A program made the position numbers and the translations under genes. The notes under the pieces are model-generated. The model was not told the origin of the DNA and made no database searches. It saw only the letters and a list, made by a program, of their open reading frames with translations. Positions 25,590-35,387 of a DNA stretch of 64,000 nucleotides are shown in pieces. Every line of letters starts with the position of its first letter. Position 1 is the stretch's first letter. Origin of the DNA: Ornithinibacillus californiensis (GTDB lineage: Bacteria; Bacillota; Bacilli; Bacillales; Amphibacillaceae); contig NZ_LDUE01000060.1 of assembly GCF_001038485.1 (NCBI RefSeq), forward strand, positions 62,001 through 126,000, read 5' to 3'.

Positions 25590-26521
25590 TAGTTTTTCAT
25601 TTTCGGATCGAGCGCATCGCGTAGGCCGTCACCAACTAAGTTAAATCCAAGTACAACTAACATGATCGATACCCCTGGGAAGATTAATGTCCAAGGTGCG
25701 AGTTGGATAAAGTCTCTAGAACCAGCAAGCATTGCGCCCCATTCAGGAGTTGGTGGCTGTGCACCGAGACCTAAGAATCCTAATGCGGCTGCTTCCAGAA
25801 TAGCTGTACCGAAGCTTAACGTTGCTTGAACGATAATTGGCGCTACGCTGTTTGGAAGGATGTGATGGATGATAATCCGACCATTTTTCATTCCTTGTGC
25901 TCTTGCTGCCATAATGAATTCCTCTTCCCGGAGACTGACTACTTTTGAACGTATCAATCTTCCGAAGATAGGGATGTTGACAATAGCGATGGCTATTAAT
26001 GCATTCTCTAAGGACGACCCAAGAATCGCAACAATAGCGATAGCAAGTAGAATACTAGGAAATGCTAGTAAGATATCAAATATCCGAGAAATAATCATAT
26101 CAATCCAGCGTCCATAGTATCCCGCGATAATTCCAAGTAAAGTACCGAATACAAGTGCTCCTGTTACCGCAAAGAAACCAACTTGTAACGAGATTCTTGC
26201 ACCGTATGCAATTCTAGTAAATATGTCTCTTCCAATATCGTCGGTCCCGAACCAATGCTCACCAGAAGGGGGCTGAAGGCGGTTGACTGGATCTATTTTG
26301 TCATATGAGTAAGAAGTAATTAGTGGAGCCAAAAGTGCAACCGCGATGAAGAACACGATAATAAATATCCCAGCTAAGGCAAAACGGTTTCTTCTTAATT
26401 GTCTGAGAGAGTCTCGCCATGGTGAACTAGCACGCATCTTTGCTTGTTTTGGTGGTTGACCTTTTTCTGGAGGATTTGTATTCACTTGTTCGGATTGGGT
26501 TTGTTTTTCCTCTATTTTCAT
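25589..26521 (-). CDS. appC: Oligopeptide ABC transporter permease, AppC/OppC type
   Basis: 310 aa. A charged N-terminal tail of about 40 residues, then six membrane segments and the EAA motif E-A-A-A-L-G-F-L-G-L-G-A-Q-P-P near residue 250. It has the OppC-type extra N-terminal region. With AppB it forms the peptide channel. Last gene of the minus-strand operon appDFABC; it starts 12 bases after appB ends, with AGGGGGG upstream. Confidence 0.88.
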   Translation of the reverse strand: MKIEEKQTQSEQVNTNPPEKGQPPKQAKMRASSPWRDSLRQLRRNRFALAGIFIIVFFIAVALLAPLITSYSYDKIDPVNRLQPPSGEHWFGTDDIGRDIFTRIAYGARISLQVGFFAVTGALVFGTLLGIIAGYYGRWIDMIISRIFDILLAFPSILLAIAIVAILGSSLENALIAIAIVNIPIFGRLIRSKVVSLREEEFIMAARAQGMKNGRIIIHHILPNSVAPIIVQATLSFGTAILEAAALGFLGLGAQPPTPEWGAMLAGSRDFIQLAPWTLIFPGVSIMLVVLGFNLVGDGLRDALDPKMKN

Positions 26522-26533
26522 AGTCAGCCCCCC

Positions 26534-27535
26534 TTAGTAATTAATCCTAGGATCGATAAATTTATAGAGTAAGTCTACAATTAGATTAATAATGACAAAG
26601 AGAAATGCAATCACCAAAATACCAGACTGAATCACCGGATAATCTCGGTACGTAATTGCCTCGTAAATATATCGTCCAATACCTGGCCAGCTAAATATTG
26701 TCTCCGTAAGAATAGCTCCACCTAAAAGCACCCCAGTTTGTAGACCAATAACCGTTAAGACGGGAATGAGGGCGTTTTTTAGTGCGTGTTTGTAGATAAT
26801 AAGCAATTGTCCGGATCCTTTTGCTTGAACCGTACGGATATAGTCGGATTTCATTACCTCTAGCATGCTGGAACGGGTCATTCTAGCAATAATTGCCATT
26901 GGAATGGTGCCTAGAGCTATGCTTGGGAGAACAAGGTGTTTCAATACTTGTACTGTCCTTGAAAAATCCCCTTGTATAATGGAATCCAGTACAAAGAAGT
27001 ATGTAATTGGTTCCATTGGATCCCGATTGTCTTGCCTTCCGCTAGAAGGGAACCAACTTAATTCTTGAGCAAAAATCCACTGTTCCATTAATGCGAGCCA
27101 AAAGACTGGGATGGATACACCAATTAGTGCAATTAGCATTGCTAGAAAATCAAACCAGGAATTTTGCTTCCAAGCGCTAATAATACCTGCATTTACTCCG
27201 ATAATGATGGCAAACAACATCGCGAATAGGGTTAATTCAAAAGTGGCTGCGATATATGGCCAAATCTCTTTAGAGATGGGGGACTTTGTTTTTAAAGAGG
27301 TTCCTAAATCCCCTTGAACTAAGTCGGAAACATAAATACCATATTGAACAACATATGGTTCATTTAATCCCATACTTTCCTCTAAATCTTTTATGGCGGT
27401 TTCGCTAGCGGTTTCCCCTAGTATTACTTGTGCTGGATTTCCAGGGATAAGATGAACTATAGAGAATGTAATCAAAGTCATTCCAATTAGTACTGGAAGT
27501 AGCATGAGTAATCGTCGCATCGTATAGGCAAGCAT
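26534..27535 (-). CDS. appB: Oligopeptide ABC transporter permease, AppB/OppB type
   Basis: 333 aa, six membrane segments, starting Y-T-M-R-R-L-L-M-L-L-P-V-L with H-L-I-P-G-N-P at about 30-36 as in all OppB/DppB proteins. The EAA loop is at V-Q-A-K-G-S-G. ATG 27535 follows AGAGGTGA by five bases; the upstream TTG at 27556 is rejected. Confidence 0.88.
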   Translation of the reverse strand: MLAYTMRRLLMLLPVLIGMTLITFSIVHLIPGNPAQVILGETASETAIKDLEESMGLNEPYVVQYGIYVSDLVQGDLGTSLKTKSPISKEIWPYIAATFELTLFAMLFAIIIGVNAGIISAWKQNSWFDFLAMLIALIGVSIPVFWLALMEQWIFAQELSWFPSSGRQDNRDPMEPITYFFVLDSIIQGDFSRTVQVLKHLVLPSIALGTIPMAIIARMTRSSMLEVMKSDYIRTVQAKGSGQLLIIYKHALKNALIPVLTVIGLQTGVLLGGAILTETIFSWPGIGRYIYEAITYRDYPVIQSGILVIAFLFVIINLIVDLLYKFIDPRINY

Positions 27536-27582
27536 TCTTTCACCTCTGTTCTTCAAGTATCTACATATCTAGTAATAGGAAA

Positions 27583-27605
27583 GGGTAGTAGAAAAACTAC
27601 TACCC
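27583..27605 (-). other. Intercistronic hairpin between appA and appB
   Basis: GGGTAGTAG / CTACTACCC perfect 9-bp stem with a five-base loop and no real T run. It is probably an mRNA 3'-stabilising or attenuating element that raises the binding protein over the permeases. Confidence 0.55.
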
Positions 27606-27620
27606 TATATACCTATCGTA

Positions 27621-29303
27621 TTAATTCGCTAATTCTACTTCTGCTAGAGATTCGCTTGTTGATGGGTGTGGTACATAGTTTTTAACGGCACTTGTCGTTG
27701 CTAGTACTGGTCGAGAGTGTACTAGTGGAACCATTGGCACATCTTCTGAGATTAATGCTTGTGCATCGCTGTATAAGGAAGCACGTTCTTCTTGGTCTAC
27801 TGCTACTTTAGCAGCGTCTAGTAATTCATCTACTTCTGTGTTCTGATAGAAGCTTCGGTTACTTGTTCCAATGTTACTGCCGTGTAGTAGGCTGCTTAGG
27901 AAGTAATCTGGGTCACCGTTTGTACCGGACCAACCTAGCATATACATTTGGTGTTCACCATTCATAGTCTTCTCTAAGTAAGGAGCCCATTCCTCACGTA
28001 CGATTTCGGCAGTAATACCGATATCGGCAAGGTTACTTTGTACAATAACAGCAACTGTTTCAGGGTCTGGCATGTATGGACGGGCAACTGGCATAGTCCA
28101 TAGTTCAATTTCTAGTCCATCCGCATATCCAGCTTCAGCTAATAATTCTTTTGCCTTTTCTGGATCATAAGCATAAGGTTCTACATCATCGTTATAACCC
28201 ATGTAGCTTGGTGGTAATGGATTCTTCGCAGCTACTGCATATCCAGCATATAACGCGTCCGCAATCGATTGGCGATCAATCGCATAGCTTATAGCTTGAC
28301 GTAATGTTTGATTATCAAATGGTTCCTTTTGTGTATTGAATCCTACATAACCAAAGTTATTTTCAGCTCGTTCATAAAGAATTAGATTATCATCTGACTC
28401 TACGCCAACTGCATCATCGGGATTCAAACCATCCATAATATCAATTTCACCGGACTTTAGTGCAATCAGTCTAGCAGCGTTATCAGGAATAACACTAAAT
28501 ACTACGCGGTCTAGCTTTGGTAGACCTTCTACACGGTAGTCCTCAAACTTTTCTAAAATAATCGAGTCATCTTTACTCCAACTTACAAATTTGAAAGGAC
28601 CTGTTCCTACAGGGTTTTCATTGATTGTTGCACCATACTCAGCAAGTGCTGCTGGAGATGTAATTCCAAAGTAGGACATTGCTAGGTTTTGTAGGAAGAA
28701 TCCTAATGGGCGGTTTAATACAAACTGGATTTCATGGTCGTTCACCACATTGATTTCCTTTATGACATGGCCATCATCACCCTTGTAACCGCCAAACATT
28801 GTTCCATACATAGAGTACACATAGCCATCATCCGCAAATGCAAATTCATGACTAGGATCTGCCCAGCGTTCGAAGTTTACTTTAACTGCTTCTGCATTAA
28901 AGTCTGTTCCATCGTGGAACGTCACGCCTTCCTCTAAGTAGAAGTTATAAGTTAATCCGTCTTCGGATACATCCCAATCATGAGCTAGACCAGGCGTAAC
29001 CTCGAAGGATTCTTTATCAAATTCAAGTAAACCTTCTAAAATTTGCTTCGTAACCCTGGAAGATTCCCCGTCTGTTGTACTTCCTGGATCAAGACTCTCT
29101 GAATCCCCACCACGAGCAAAAATTAATACTTGGTCACCACTAGCTTCATCAGTTTCTGGATCTTCTTCCCCTTCTGTTTCGCTAGTTCCTGGATCTGCTT
29201 GTTCTTCTGGATCTCCGTCTGTTTCGGAATCGCCACTACATGCTGCTAGAAATAGCAGGAATGCGAGCATTAATGTGATAAATAGTGAATACTTCAACTT
29301 CAT
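27621..29303 (-). CDS. appA: Oligopeptide-binding lipoprotein AppA (SBP family 5)
   Basis: 560 aa, the usual length for AppA. Lipobox L-A-A-C at about residue 22, a very acidic linker (E-T-D-G-D-P-E-E), then the family 5 solute-binding domain with the signature region L-E-G-L-L-E-F-D near residue 88, D-W-D-V-S-E-D-G-L-T-Y, G-T-G-P-F and W-T-M-P. It captures peptides outside and presents them to AppBC. Highly expressed genes of this class are often CodY-controlled; no clear CodY box was found. Confidence 0.9.
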   Translation of the reverse strand: MKLKYSLFITLMLAFLLFLAACSGDSETDGDPEEQADPGTSETEGEEDPETDEASGDQVLIFARGGDSESLDPGSTTDGESSRVTKQILEGLLEFDKESFEVTPGLAHDWDVSEDGLTYNFYLEEGVTFHDGTDFNAEAVKVNFERWADPSHEFAFADDGYVYSMYGTMFGGYKGDDGHVIKEINVVNDHEIQFVLNRPLGFFLQNLAMSYFGITSPAALAEYGATINENPVGTGPFKFVSWSKDDSIILEKFEDYRVEGLPKLDRVVFSVIPDNAARLIALKSGEIDIMDGLNPDDAVGVESDDNLILYERAENNFGYVGFNTQKEPFDNQTLRQAISYAIDRQSIADALYAGYAVAAKNPLPPSYMGYNDDVEPYAYDPEKAKELLAEAGYADGLEIELWTMPVARPYMPDPETVAVIVQSNLADIGITAEIVREEWAPYLEKTMNGEHQMYMLGWSGTNGDPDYFLSSLLHGSNIGTSNRSFYQNTEVDELLDAAKVAVDQEERASLYSDAQALISEDVPMVPLVHSRPVLATTSAVKNYVPHPSTSESLAEVELAN

Positions 29304-29354
29304 AACATATCCCCCTTGGTTTTTTTAAAATATTGTAATATTTCGTTGCGTGTC

Positions 29355-30320
29355 TCAATTATATAAATGACAGGCAACAAAATGATTAACCTCAGCTTGC
29401 TCAAATGTTGGTCTTACCGTTTTACAAATATCCATTGCCACCGGACATCGTGTGTGGAATGCACACCCAGTTGGCGGGTTAGATGGACTTGGAACATCTC
29501 CCTCTAGGAGAATTCTTTCCTTCTCTACATCAGGATCCGGTACGGGTACCGCAGATAAGAGTGCTTTTGTATAAGGATGCTTTGGGTCATCATAGAGTTT
29601 TTCTTTATCCGTAAGCTCTACTAATCTCCCTAGGTACATCACACCTACTCGATCACTGATATGTTTAACTACACTTAAATCATGCGCGATAAAGACATAC
29701 GTTAAGTTAAATTGATCGCGTAAGCCTTCCATCAAATTAAGAATTTGGGATTGAACTGATACATCCAGAGCGGAGACTGGTTCATCACAAATGATAAGCT
29801 TAGGATTATTAGCAAGTGCCCGAGCAATTCCAATTCGCTGTCGCTGACCTCCGCTAAACTGATGTGGATATCTAGACGCATGGTAGTCGCTAAGTCCAAC
29901 TACTTCTAACAGCTCTTTGACTCTAGACTTTCGCTCCTTCTTACCCATACCATGGATAAGGAGAGGTTCACTAATAATCTTTTCAACTGTATGTCTTGGG
30001 TTTAGGGATGCATAGGGGTCCTGGAAAATAATCTGCATATCACGTCGCAACTTTCGCATTGCTTCGGCGCTTAAGGCTGCTATATTCTCACCCTCAAACT
30101 TTACTTCTCCCTCCGTTGGTTCGATTAACCGAAGGATGGTCTTTCCAGTAGTAGACTTTCCACAACCAGACTCTCCAACAATCCCTAATATTTCTCCTTC
30201 ATGAACGGTAAAGGAGACGTCATCGACTGCCTTAACTTCTCCAACCTTCTTTCCAAAGACACCACCACGTACGTCGAAGTATTTCTTTAAATGATTAACT
30301 TCTAATATTGGCTTCTGCAT
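29355..30320 (-). CDS. appF: Oligopeptide ABC transporter ATPase, AppF/OppF type
   Basis: 321 aa. Walker [11 protein letters not shown], signature F-S-G-G-Q-R-Q-R-I, Walker [13 protein letters not shown] and a C-terminal oligopeptide/dipeptide extension with C-A-F-H-T-R-C-P (a Cys-rich motif that can hold an Fe-S cluster in some homologues). It overlaps the end of appD by 26 bases, so translation is coupled. Confidence 0.9.
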   Translation of the reverse strand: MQKPILEVNHLKKYFDVRGGVFGKKVGEVKAVDDVSFTVHEGEILGIVGESGCGKSTTGKTILRLIEPTEGEVKFEGENIAALSAEAMRKLRRDMQIIFQDPYASLNPRHTVEKIISEPLLIHGMGKKERKSRVKELLEVVGLSDYHASRYPHQFSGGQRQRIGIARALANNPKLIICDEPVSALDVSVQSQILNLMEGLRDQFNLTYVFIAHDLSVVKHISDRVGVMYLGRLVELTDKEKLYDDPKHPYTKALLSAVPVPDPDVEKERILLEGDVPSPSNPPTGCAFHTRCPVAMDICKTVRPTFEQAEVNHFVACHLYN

Positions 30321-31311
30321 CAGTAACTACCTTCCCTTCTGAATCGTCTAATAAAAAGCAACGACTGTAACGATTATTGATTATGGAAAATAGTTCAGGT
30401 GTTTCGGCAAAACAGCGGTCATGGGCATATTCACAACGATCATTGAACCGACAGCCAACGTTACCCATTTTAGGTTTCGGAACGGTACCAGGAATGGAAT
30501 ATAATTGTTGGTCTTTTTCATGGAGTTTTGGAATGGAGCGGATTAATCCTTTTGTATAGGGATGTTTTGGGTCCTTTAATATCTCCCTCGTTGTCCCTTC
30601 TTCCACTACTTGACCGGCGTACATCACGATGACACGATCACAAATCTCAGCTACGACACCTAAATCATGGGTAATCATTAAGATGGCGGTTTCCTTTTCT
30701 TGATTCAGCTTTTTCATGAGGTCTAGGATTTGTGCCTGAATGGTTACATCGAGTGCAGTTGTTGGTTCATCAGCAATCAAAATTTCGGGGTCACAGGACA
30801 TGGCGATGGCTATCATGACTCGCTGCCTCATACCACCAGATAGCTGATGAGGGTATTCATTCATGACTGCTTCTGCACGCGGGATTCCTACAAGTTTAAG
30901 CATTTCAATCGATCGCTCATTTGCCTGCTTTTTGGTAACCTTCTGATGAATACGAATCGCTTCTCGGAGTTGATTTCCAATGGTAAACAAAGGATCTAAT
31001 GAAGTCATGGGCTCCTGAAATATCATGGAAATTTCGTTACCCCGTATTTCCTTTATTCTTTTCTTCGATACGGACAGTAAGTCTTCTCCTTTAAAATGAA
31101 TCGATCCGCCTACGATTTTACCTGGAGGGCTCGGAATTAATTGCATAATGGATAGAGAGGTAACGCTTTTTCCGCAGCCTGATTCACCAACAACTCCTAC
31201 TACTTCTCCTTTATGTACGGTAAGACTTACACCATCGACTGCTGGTATCTCCCCTTGATCAGTAAAAAAGTGTGTATGTAGGTCTTCTATCTTTAGAACT
31301 TCATTTGGCAC
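30295..31311 (-). CDS. appD: Oligopeptide ABC transporter ATPase, AppD/OppD type
   Basis: 338 aa. Walker [11 protein letters not shown] (the OppD variant with V after S), signature [10 protein letters not shown], Walker [13 protein letters not shown] and a C-terminal [10 protein letters not shown] motif. First gene of the operon; order D-F-A-B-C is that of the app system and differs from opp (A-B-C-D-F) and dpp. The 312-base gap upstream (31312-31623) should hold the promoter but I see no clear box in it. Confidence 0.9.
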   Translation of the reverse strand: MPNEVLKIEDLHTHFFTDQGEIPAVDGVSLTVHKGEVVGVVGESGCGKSVTSLSIMQLIPSPPGKIVGGSIHFKGEDLLSVSKKRIKEIRGNEISMIFQEPMTSLDPLFTIGNQLREAIRIHQKVTKKQANERSIEMLKLVGIPRAEAVMNEYPHQLSGGMRQRVMIAIAMSCDPEILIADEPTTALDVTIQAQILDLMKKLNQEKETAILMITHDLGVVAEICDRVIVMYAGQVVEEGTTREILKDPKHPYTKGLIRSIPKLHEKDQQLYSIPGTVPKPKMGNVGCRFNDRCEYAHDRCFAETPELFSIINNRYSRCFLLDDSEGKVVTDAEANIRS

Positions 31312-31576
31312 GTCAAGTCCCCCCTTTGGTTGTTTGAATTTCTTGACCTTTTAAAGTAGCATATTAAAAACTTGGCTACGATATTACTAGGGATAAAAAA
31401 TAGCTCTCCAGTTGATAGTGTTAAATAATGCATTTTGCCTTAGCTTCACTTATTCCACATTTTAAAACAGAATTCCTGCCTATTGTCGAAACAATACAAA
31501 TATTCCGTTAAGTCAACAAATCTCGACATCGATTCGTGTCGAAATAGTTTTGAGAAGTGAGGGGAGAGGGGGGTGA

Positions 31577-31611
31577 GTAGTAAAAAAGACTGCCAACTTT
31601 GGGCAGTCTAA
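31577..31611 (-). terminator. Terminator of the first sigma/anti-sigma operon
   Basis: On the minus strand AGACTGCC / GGCAGTCT stem followed by TTTTTT, 13 bases after the anti-sigma stop. Confidence 0.8.
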
Positions 31612-31623
31612 CGTAGGACAATA

Positions 31624-32109
31624 TTAAAAAGTTTGCATATAAAAAATAAGTATCAAATCAAAAACAGCTAATAATCCGACAAAGCGCATCTTCACTAAAG
31701 GTATTGATAGAATTAAAGAAAATATGCTAAATGGTAGATAGAAAATGATCATACTAGCCCTAATACCTTCCTTTGCTAGTCCTAAAGGTGCCTCTGTATA
31801 GGTAACGATTTGATTGTAATCCTGCCATATCATACCTAAAATAAATAGTCTAAGAAGGATGACTCCAAAGAATATACTTCGTTTAAACCATATTAATTGG
31901 TAGAATGGTGGTTTACGAACTGGGGCAGGCGCTTCGTTATTATGATTGGATAGGGATATATCAAGCATGACGGTATCTCTTAGCAGCTCCCTGCACTCCT
32001 GGCAGTTCTCGCCATGTTCATCAATGACCACTTTTACATCCTTATTCAAATCTTCATATAAAGGAATCAATTCTTGGCTAAGTAAGTGAATCTTCCTATT
32101 TTGTGTCAT
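31624..32109 (-). CDS. Putative anti-sigma factor (zinc-motif, membrane)
   Basis: 161 aa. Near residue 32 it has H-G-E-N-C-Q-E-C, the H-x3-C-x2-C zinc motif of ZAS-type anti-sigma factors, then two to three membrane segments (about 77-95, 115-137 and 140-158). It overlaps the upstream sigma gene by 14 bases, the usual coupling of ECF sigma and cognate anti-sigma. It should hold the sigma at the membrane until a signal arrives; signal unknown. Confidence 0.78.
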   Translation of the reverse strand: MTQNRKIHLLSQELIPLYEDLNKDVKVVIDEHGENCQECRELLRDTVMLDISLSNHNNEAPAPVRKPPFYQLIWFKRSIFFGVILLRLFILGMIWQDYNQIVTYTEAPLGLAKEGIRASMIIFYLPFSIFSLILSIPLVKMRFVGLLAVFDLILIFYMQTF

Positions 32110-32599
32110 CTTGTTTTATCCTCCCAACGAGTGATTTTTTTGCCCGGTAGACTCTTAGTTTTATCATGGAGACACTATAGCCTGTTAACTCTGAAATCTC
32201 TTCGTATGTAAACCCATAGTAATGCTTTGCTAGTAATAACTTTCTTGAATCTGCGGATAGGGAATCAAGGAGCTCATGAATATATTCATTTTCTAGCAAT
32301 GCTTTATCTGGACTAGGAGTGATAGGTCCTAAGAGTGCCAATAAGTCATTATTCTCTAGTAGAGTAGGAGCGTGCTTTCTATAATGATCAATCAGCTTAT
32401 TCTTCGTACAGGAAAGTAACCATGCTTTTTTATTGGTAATATGATGCATAATATTGGGCTGTTTCAATAAGGTAAGGAAGACTTCTTGAATCATATCCTT
32501 GATAAGATTTTCATCCTGCGTAAATTTAAAGAGGAAATGGTGCAAGTCAGTATAATACAAATGATAGTCGTCTTCGATTTCTTTAAACGGATCAAACAT
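32096..32599 (-). CDS. ECF-type RNA polymerase sigma factor (first)
   Basis: 167 aa. Region 2 includes D-M-I-Q-E-V-F-L-T-L-L and W-L-L-S-C-T-K-N-K-L-I-D-H-Y-R-K; region 4 includes H-Y-Y-G-F-T-Y-E-E-I-S-E-L-T-G-Y-S-V-S-M-I-K-L-R-V-Y-R-A-K. Both DNA-binding regions are intact. The true start is ATG 32599 with AGGAGGT about 11 bases upstream; the longer reading to 32704 runs through the promoter. Coupled with the anti-sigma gene. Target genes not known; it may read its own promoter. Confidence 0.88.
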   Translation of the reverse strand: MFDPFKEIEDDYHLYYTDLHHFLFKFTQDENLIKDMIQEVFLTLLKQPNIMHHITNKKAWLLSCTKNKLIDHYRKHAPTLLENNDLLALLGPITPSPDKALLENEYIHELLDSLSADSRKLLLAKHYYGFTYEEISELTGYSVSMIKLRVYRAKKSLVGRIKQDDTK

Positions 32600-32626
32600 A
32601 ACATAGTTACCTCCTCTCAGAAATAG

Positions 32627-32653
32627 AACGATTAGGAAGATTAAAAAGTTACA
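32627..32653 (-). promoter_or_regulatory. Candidate ECF promoter upstream of the first sigma gene
   Basis: Minus-strand TGTAAC (32653-32648), 17-base spacer, CGTT (32630-32627). It resembles the TGAAAC-N16/17-CGTC ECF consensus with one change in each box, about 28 bases before the start codon. Confidence 0.4.
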
Positions 32654-32698
32654 ACGGTTTAGAATTATTTGGAGGATCGTGATTTGGTAAGAGAAAAA

Positions 32699-32728
32699 AT
32701 CCATCCAAGGTGTTCCCCAAGGATGGAT
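32699..32728 (-). terminator. Terminator after the deaminase gene
   Basis: ATCCATCC / GGATGGAT stem with an internal bulge and a T run on the minus strand; overlaps the stop codon. Confidence 0.7.
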
Positions 32729-33180
32729 TACTTATTCGTCTGCCAGAGCAATAGAGGATTAACTTGGCTTTCTTGTAAAGGCATCTGTTTCATCTCTATC
32801 GAGCGATCGGCCTTGTCTACTTTTAGTTCTTTGTAAATAAACTGAGATTTTGTTAAGCCTACCCCAAATGCATCCTCTATCGATTGACAGTAGAACACCT
32901 TATCAATACCTGCAAAATACATCGCGGTTAGACACATGGGACAAGGTTCACCACTTGCGTACATCGTGTAACCTGCTAACTCACTTCTATCTAGCTTTGC
33001 TTGTGCTCTTCGAATGGCAATCAATTCAGCGTGCCCACTTACATCATGTTTCTTATGTAATTCATTTACACCTTCAGCGATGATTTGGTCATCCTTGACT
33101 AACACAGCTCCAAATGGCTGTCCGCCTTCTTTGACATTATCGATTGCTAGTTCCACTGCTCTTTCCATAAATGTATCCAC
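32728..33180 (-). CDS. Nucleoside/guanine deaminase-like zinc enzyme
   Basis: About 150 aa of the cytidine/deoxycytidylate deaminase superfamily: H-A-E in S-G-H-A-E-L-I-A-I-R and P-C-P-M-C in G-E-P-C-P-M-C-L-T-A-M-Y-F-A, supplying the zinc ligands and catalytic Glu. Length and the C-terminal Q-V-N-P-L-L-L-W resemble the guanine deaminase (GuaD) group rather than TadA, so purine salvage is likely. GTG 33180 lies nine bases after AGGGGG; an ATG at 33207 would overlap the upstream gene. Probably in an operon with the phosphatidyltransferase gene, an odd pairing. Confidence 0.82.
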   Translation of the reverse strand: MDTFMERAVELAIDNVKEGGQPFGAVLVKDDQIIAEGVNELHKKHDVSGHAELIAIRRAQAKLDRSELAGYTMYASGEPCPMCLTAMYFAGIDKVFYCQSIEDAFGVGLTKSQFIYKELKVDKADRSIEMKQMPLQESQVNPLLLWQTNK

Positions 33181-33196
33181 TGTTATTGTCCCCCTA

Positions 33197-33757
33197 TCAA
33201 GATTCATTTCGGTACAGCTTTAAAAATTCGGGTATATATAAAACAAATGATAAACTCAAGAAGATCCCGGTTACAAGCATTAATAGCGATGCGACATGGA
33301 TATTGATTTCAGGAAAGGCAATTAAGATAAAAGTGGCTGCATAGAAAACGGCAGTAGAAGCCTTTCCAAACCACATCGCACCATCTAATTTTCTACCCCG
33401 ATTAAGAAGAATCAGTCCATTAATCCCCATAAACAGTTCTTTCACAACTAGTAGTACTACTAAAATCCACATATATTCATACCGAAAAACTAGACAACCA
33501 ACTATGGCAGCCTGTGTTAGTTTATCGGCTATGGGGTCTACCGCTTTTCCGAGTTCGGTGATTTGATTAAACTTCCGTGCGATAAGACCATCAAACATAT
33601 CGGTAAGTCCAGATATAAGAATAATAATGGCGGCGATATAATAATCGTTGGTACTATTAGCTGTTATATAAATATAAACGAAGACAGGTATTAATAGTAA
33701 TCTTATGTACGAAAGAATATTTGGTATGGTAAATATTTCTCTCTTAGTGAGCTTCAT
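33197..33757 (-). CDS. CDP-alcohol phosphatidyltransferase
   Basis: 186 aa with about six membrane segments and the complete family signature D-x2-D-G-x2-A-R-x8-G-x3-D-x3-D at D-M-F-D-G-L-I-A-R ... G-K-A-V-D-P-I-A-D (about 53-79). It transfers a phosphatidyl group from CDP-diacylglycerol to an alcohol. Best resemblance is to PgsA-like phosphatidylglycerophosphate synthases, but it could be a paralogue for another head group. ATG 33757 has GGGGGAT upstream. Confidence 0.87.
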   Translation of the reverse strand: MKLTKREIFTIPNILSYIRLLLIPVFVYIYITANSTNDYYIAAIIILISGLTDMFDGLIARKFNQITELGKAVDPIADKLTQAAIVGCLVFRYEYMWILVVLLVVKELFMGINGLILLNRGRKLDGAMWFGKASTAVFYAATFILIAFPEINIHVASLLMLVTGIFLSLSFVLYIPEFLKLYRNES

Positions 33758-33968
33758 GATTTAGATCCCCCTAGAAGTGATGAACGATCAAGATAGTAGA
33801 ATGTTCCTATTGGTATTGTAATAGTTTTGGATAATAATGGGAAGCGGAAGGTCGAAAAATAGGATTGGACTGCTAGATAAGTAATGGTAAACTTTGATTG
33901 GAAGGCTAGTTTGATTGCTATCTATCACTATATGGGAAAACCTGTCCTAATAGAATAGGAGAATATAA

Positions 33969-35057
33969 ATGGAAGTGCGAAAGGTGAAACTAGATAAGAG
34001 GAAGCGCGTTATTATTACCTCAGATATTCATGCCAATCTTAATCTGTTGAAAAAGCTTTTAGCAAAAGTAAATTTCACACAGGAAGATTATCTTTTCATT
34101 AATGGAGATCTTTGTGAAAAGGGACCGAATAGTTTCGAAGTAATAGATTTTGTGAAAAAGCTAATGAGCGAAAATAAGAATGTATACGTAACAAAGGGAA
34201 ACTGTGATGTCGTTCATCGGTATGTTTTAGATGGGAATGAGGGAATCTTAGCCTACATAAGAAATAGAAAATATTCTGTTCTCAATGAAATGATGGCCCT
34301 TCACAATAGATCAATTGACGACTTTGAAAATCTAGCTGAATTAGCAACCTTCTATCAGGAAGAATTTCCAGATGTCATTTCTTGGTTAGAGTCCTTACCT
34401 GATGCCTATGAAATCGACGAACATATTATTGTTCACGCGGGAATTGATAATATAGACGAATGGCAGGAGACGGCTGTCGATACGGCACTTTATACTAAAG
34501 CGTTCCAAGAGAAAGAGCATCAAGCGGAGAAAACAGTGATTGTGGGTCATTGGCCAGTTGTAAATTATCGTTCTCGTCAAGTAAGTTCTCATAATCCAGT
34601 TATAGATGAAAAGAAGTGAATTATTTCGATAGATGGTGGAAATCAAATAAAAAAAGACGGACAATTAAATGCCCTTATCATAGAATATGGAAAATACGCT
34701 TATACTTACGTGGATAATTTAGATAAAACAGCAATTATTCAAAGAGAGTACGCAACTAGCAAAAATCGAGTTGGTACAGTTACCTATCCGAATTACGACA
34801 TGAGGATCATCAAGCCGGGAAGGTATTTTACAGAGTGTGAGAATATTAACCTTCGTACACGACAATGGATAAAGAATGAATACTTAATAGAAAAGAATGG
34901 TCGCATCTACTCAAAAGATGATCTTAGCGTGACTTTTTTAACTGTTAATCTTGGAGAATGTGTAAAAATAGTAGATGATCAGTGTGATGGCTATCTATTA
35001 ATAAAAAAAGATAGTGGAGAAGTAGGCTGGATACCAAGGGAATGTGTGGCTATGTAG
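33969..35057 (+). pseudogene. Metallophosphoesterase gene with in-frame TGA
   Basis: ATG 33969 (AGGAG upstream) starts a calcineurin-like phosphoesterase: T-S-D-I-H-A-N (about 18-24), N-G-D-L-C-E-K-G (about 45-52), G-N-C-D, H-A-G-I and V-G-H-W-P-V, so the five metal-binding blocks are present as in PrpE/Ser-Thr phosphatases. The frame is cut by TGA at 34617-34619 right after D-E-K-K, but continues in the same frame as I-I-S-I-D-G-G ... K-K-D-G-Q-L-N-A-L-I-I-E and a C-terminal SH3-like tail up to 35057. Restoring one sense codon gives 362 aa. The truncated 216-aa form keeps the metal motifs and may still be active. Confidence 0.8.
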
Positions 35058-35214
35058 GCGTTATGGCTATTTTGTTTCATTGCAGTTTAAAGATGGAATA
35101 AGTCAGTTTAGGAAAAGTGAAATAATTTCTAAACTTTTTGGGCATACTTTCCATTAGGGCTTTTTTATGTGTTATAATATATTGTGTGCAAGCTAATGAG
35201 TAAAGGAAATGAGG

Positions 35215-35243
35215 TTGACACTACTAATTAGCTGTAATAAAAT
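35215..35243 (+). promoter_or_regulatory. Sigma-A-type promoter of spx
   Basis: TTGACA (35215-35220), 17-base spacer, TAAAAT (35238-35243), about 145 bases before the spx start. The long leader 35244-35387 is AT-rich without a clear hairpin. Confidence 0.65.
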
Positions 35244-35387
35244 TATATTGAATTAAAGATATATCCAAAACTATACAATATAGTTTTTAATACGGGAATA
35301 CAAAAAGTCTTTTAACGATTGAACAATAGAACTAAGACTGTGGATGAGTTTTGTCAAATCTCTTCTAGAGAGAAAGGAAGTAATTAC

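Noticed and set aside
31312-31623. CodY box upstream of appD
   Set aside because: No stretch comes near AATTTTCWGAAAATT; only scattered AT-rich sequence is present.
34617-34619. TGA in the phosphoesterase gene as a selenocysteine codon
   Set aside because: The residue falls at D-E-K-K-x-I-I, a non-catalytic site, and no hairpin suited to a bacterial SECIS follows directly.
35285-35305. Sigma-B promoter upstream of spx (GTTT ... GGGAAT)
   Set aside because: The spacing between the two boxes is about 7 bases instead of 12-15.
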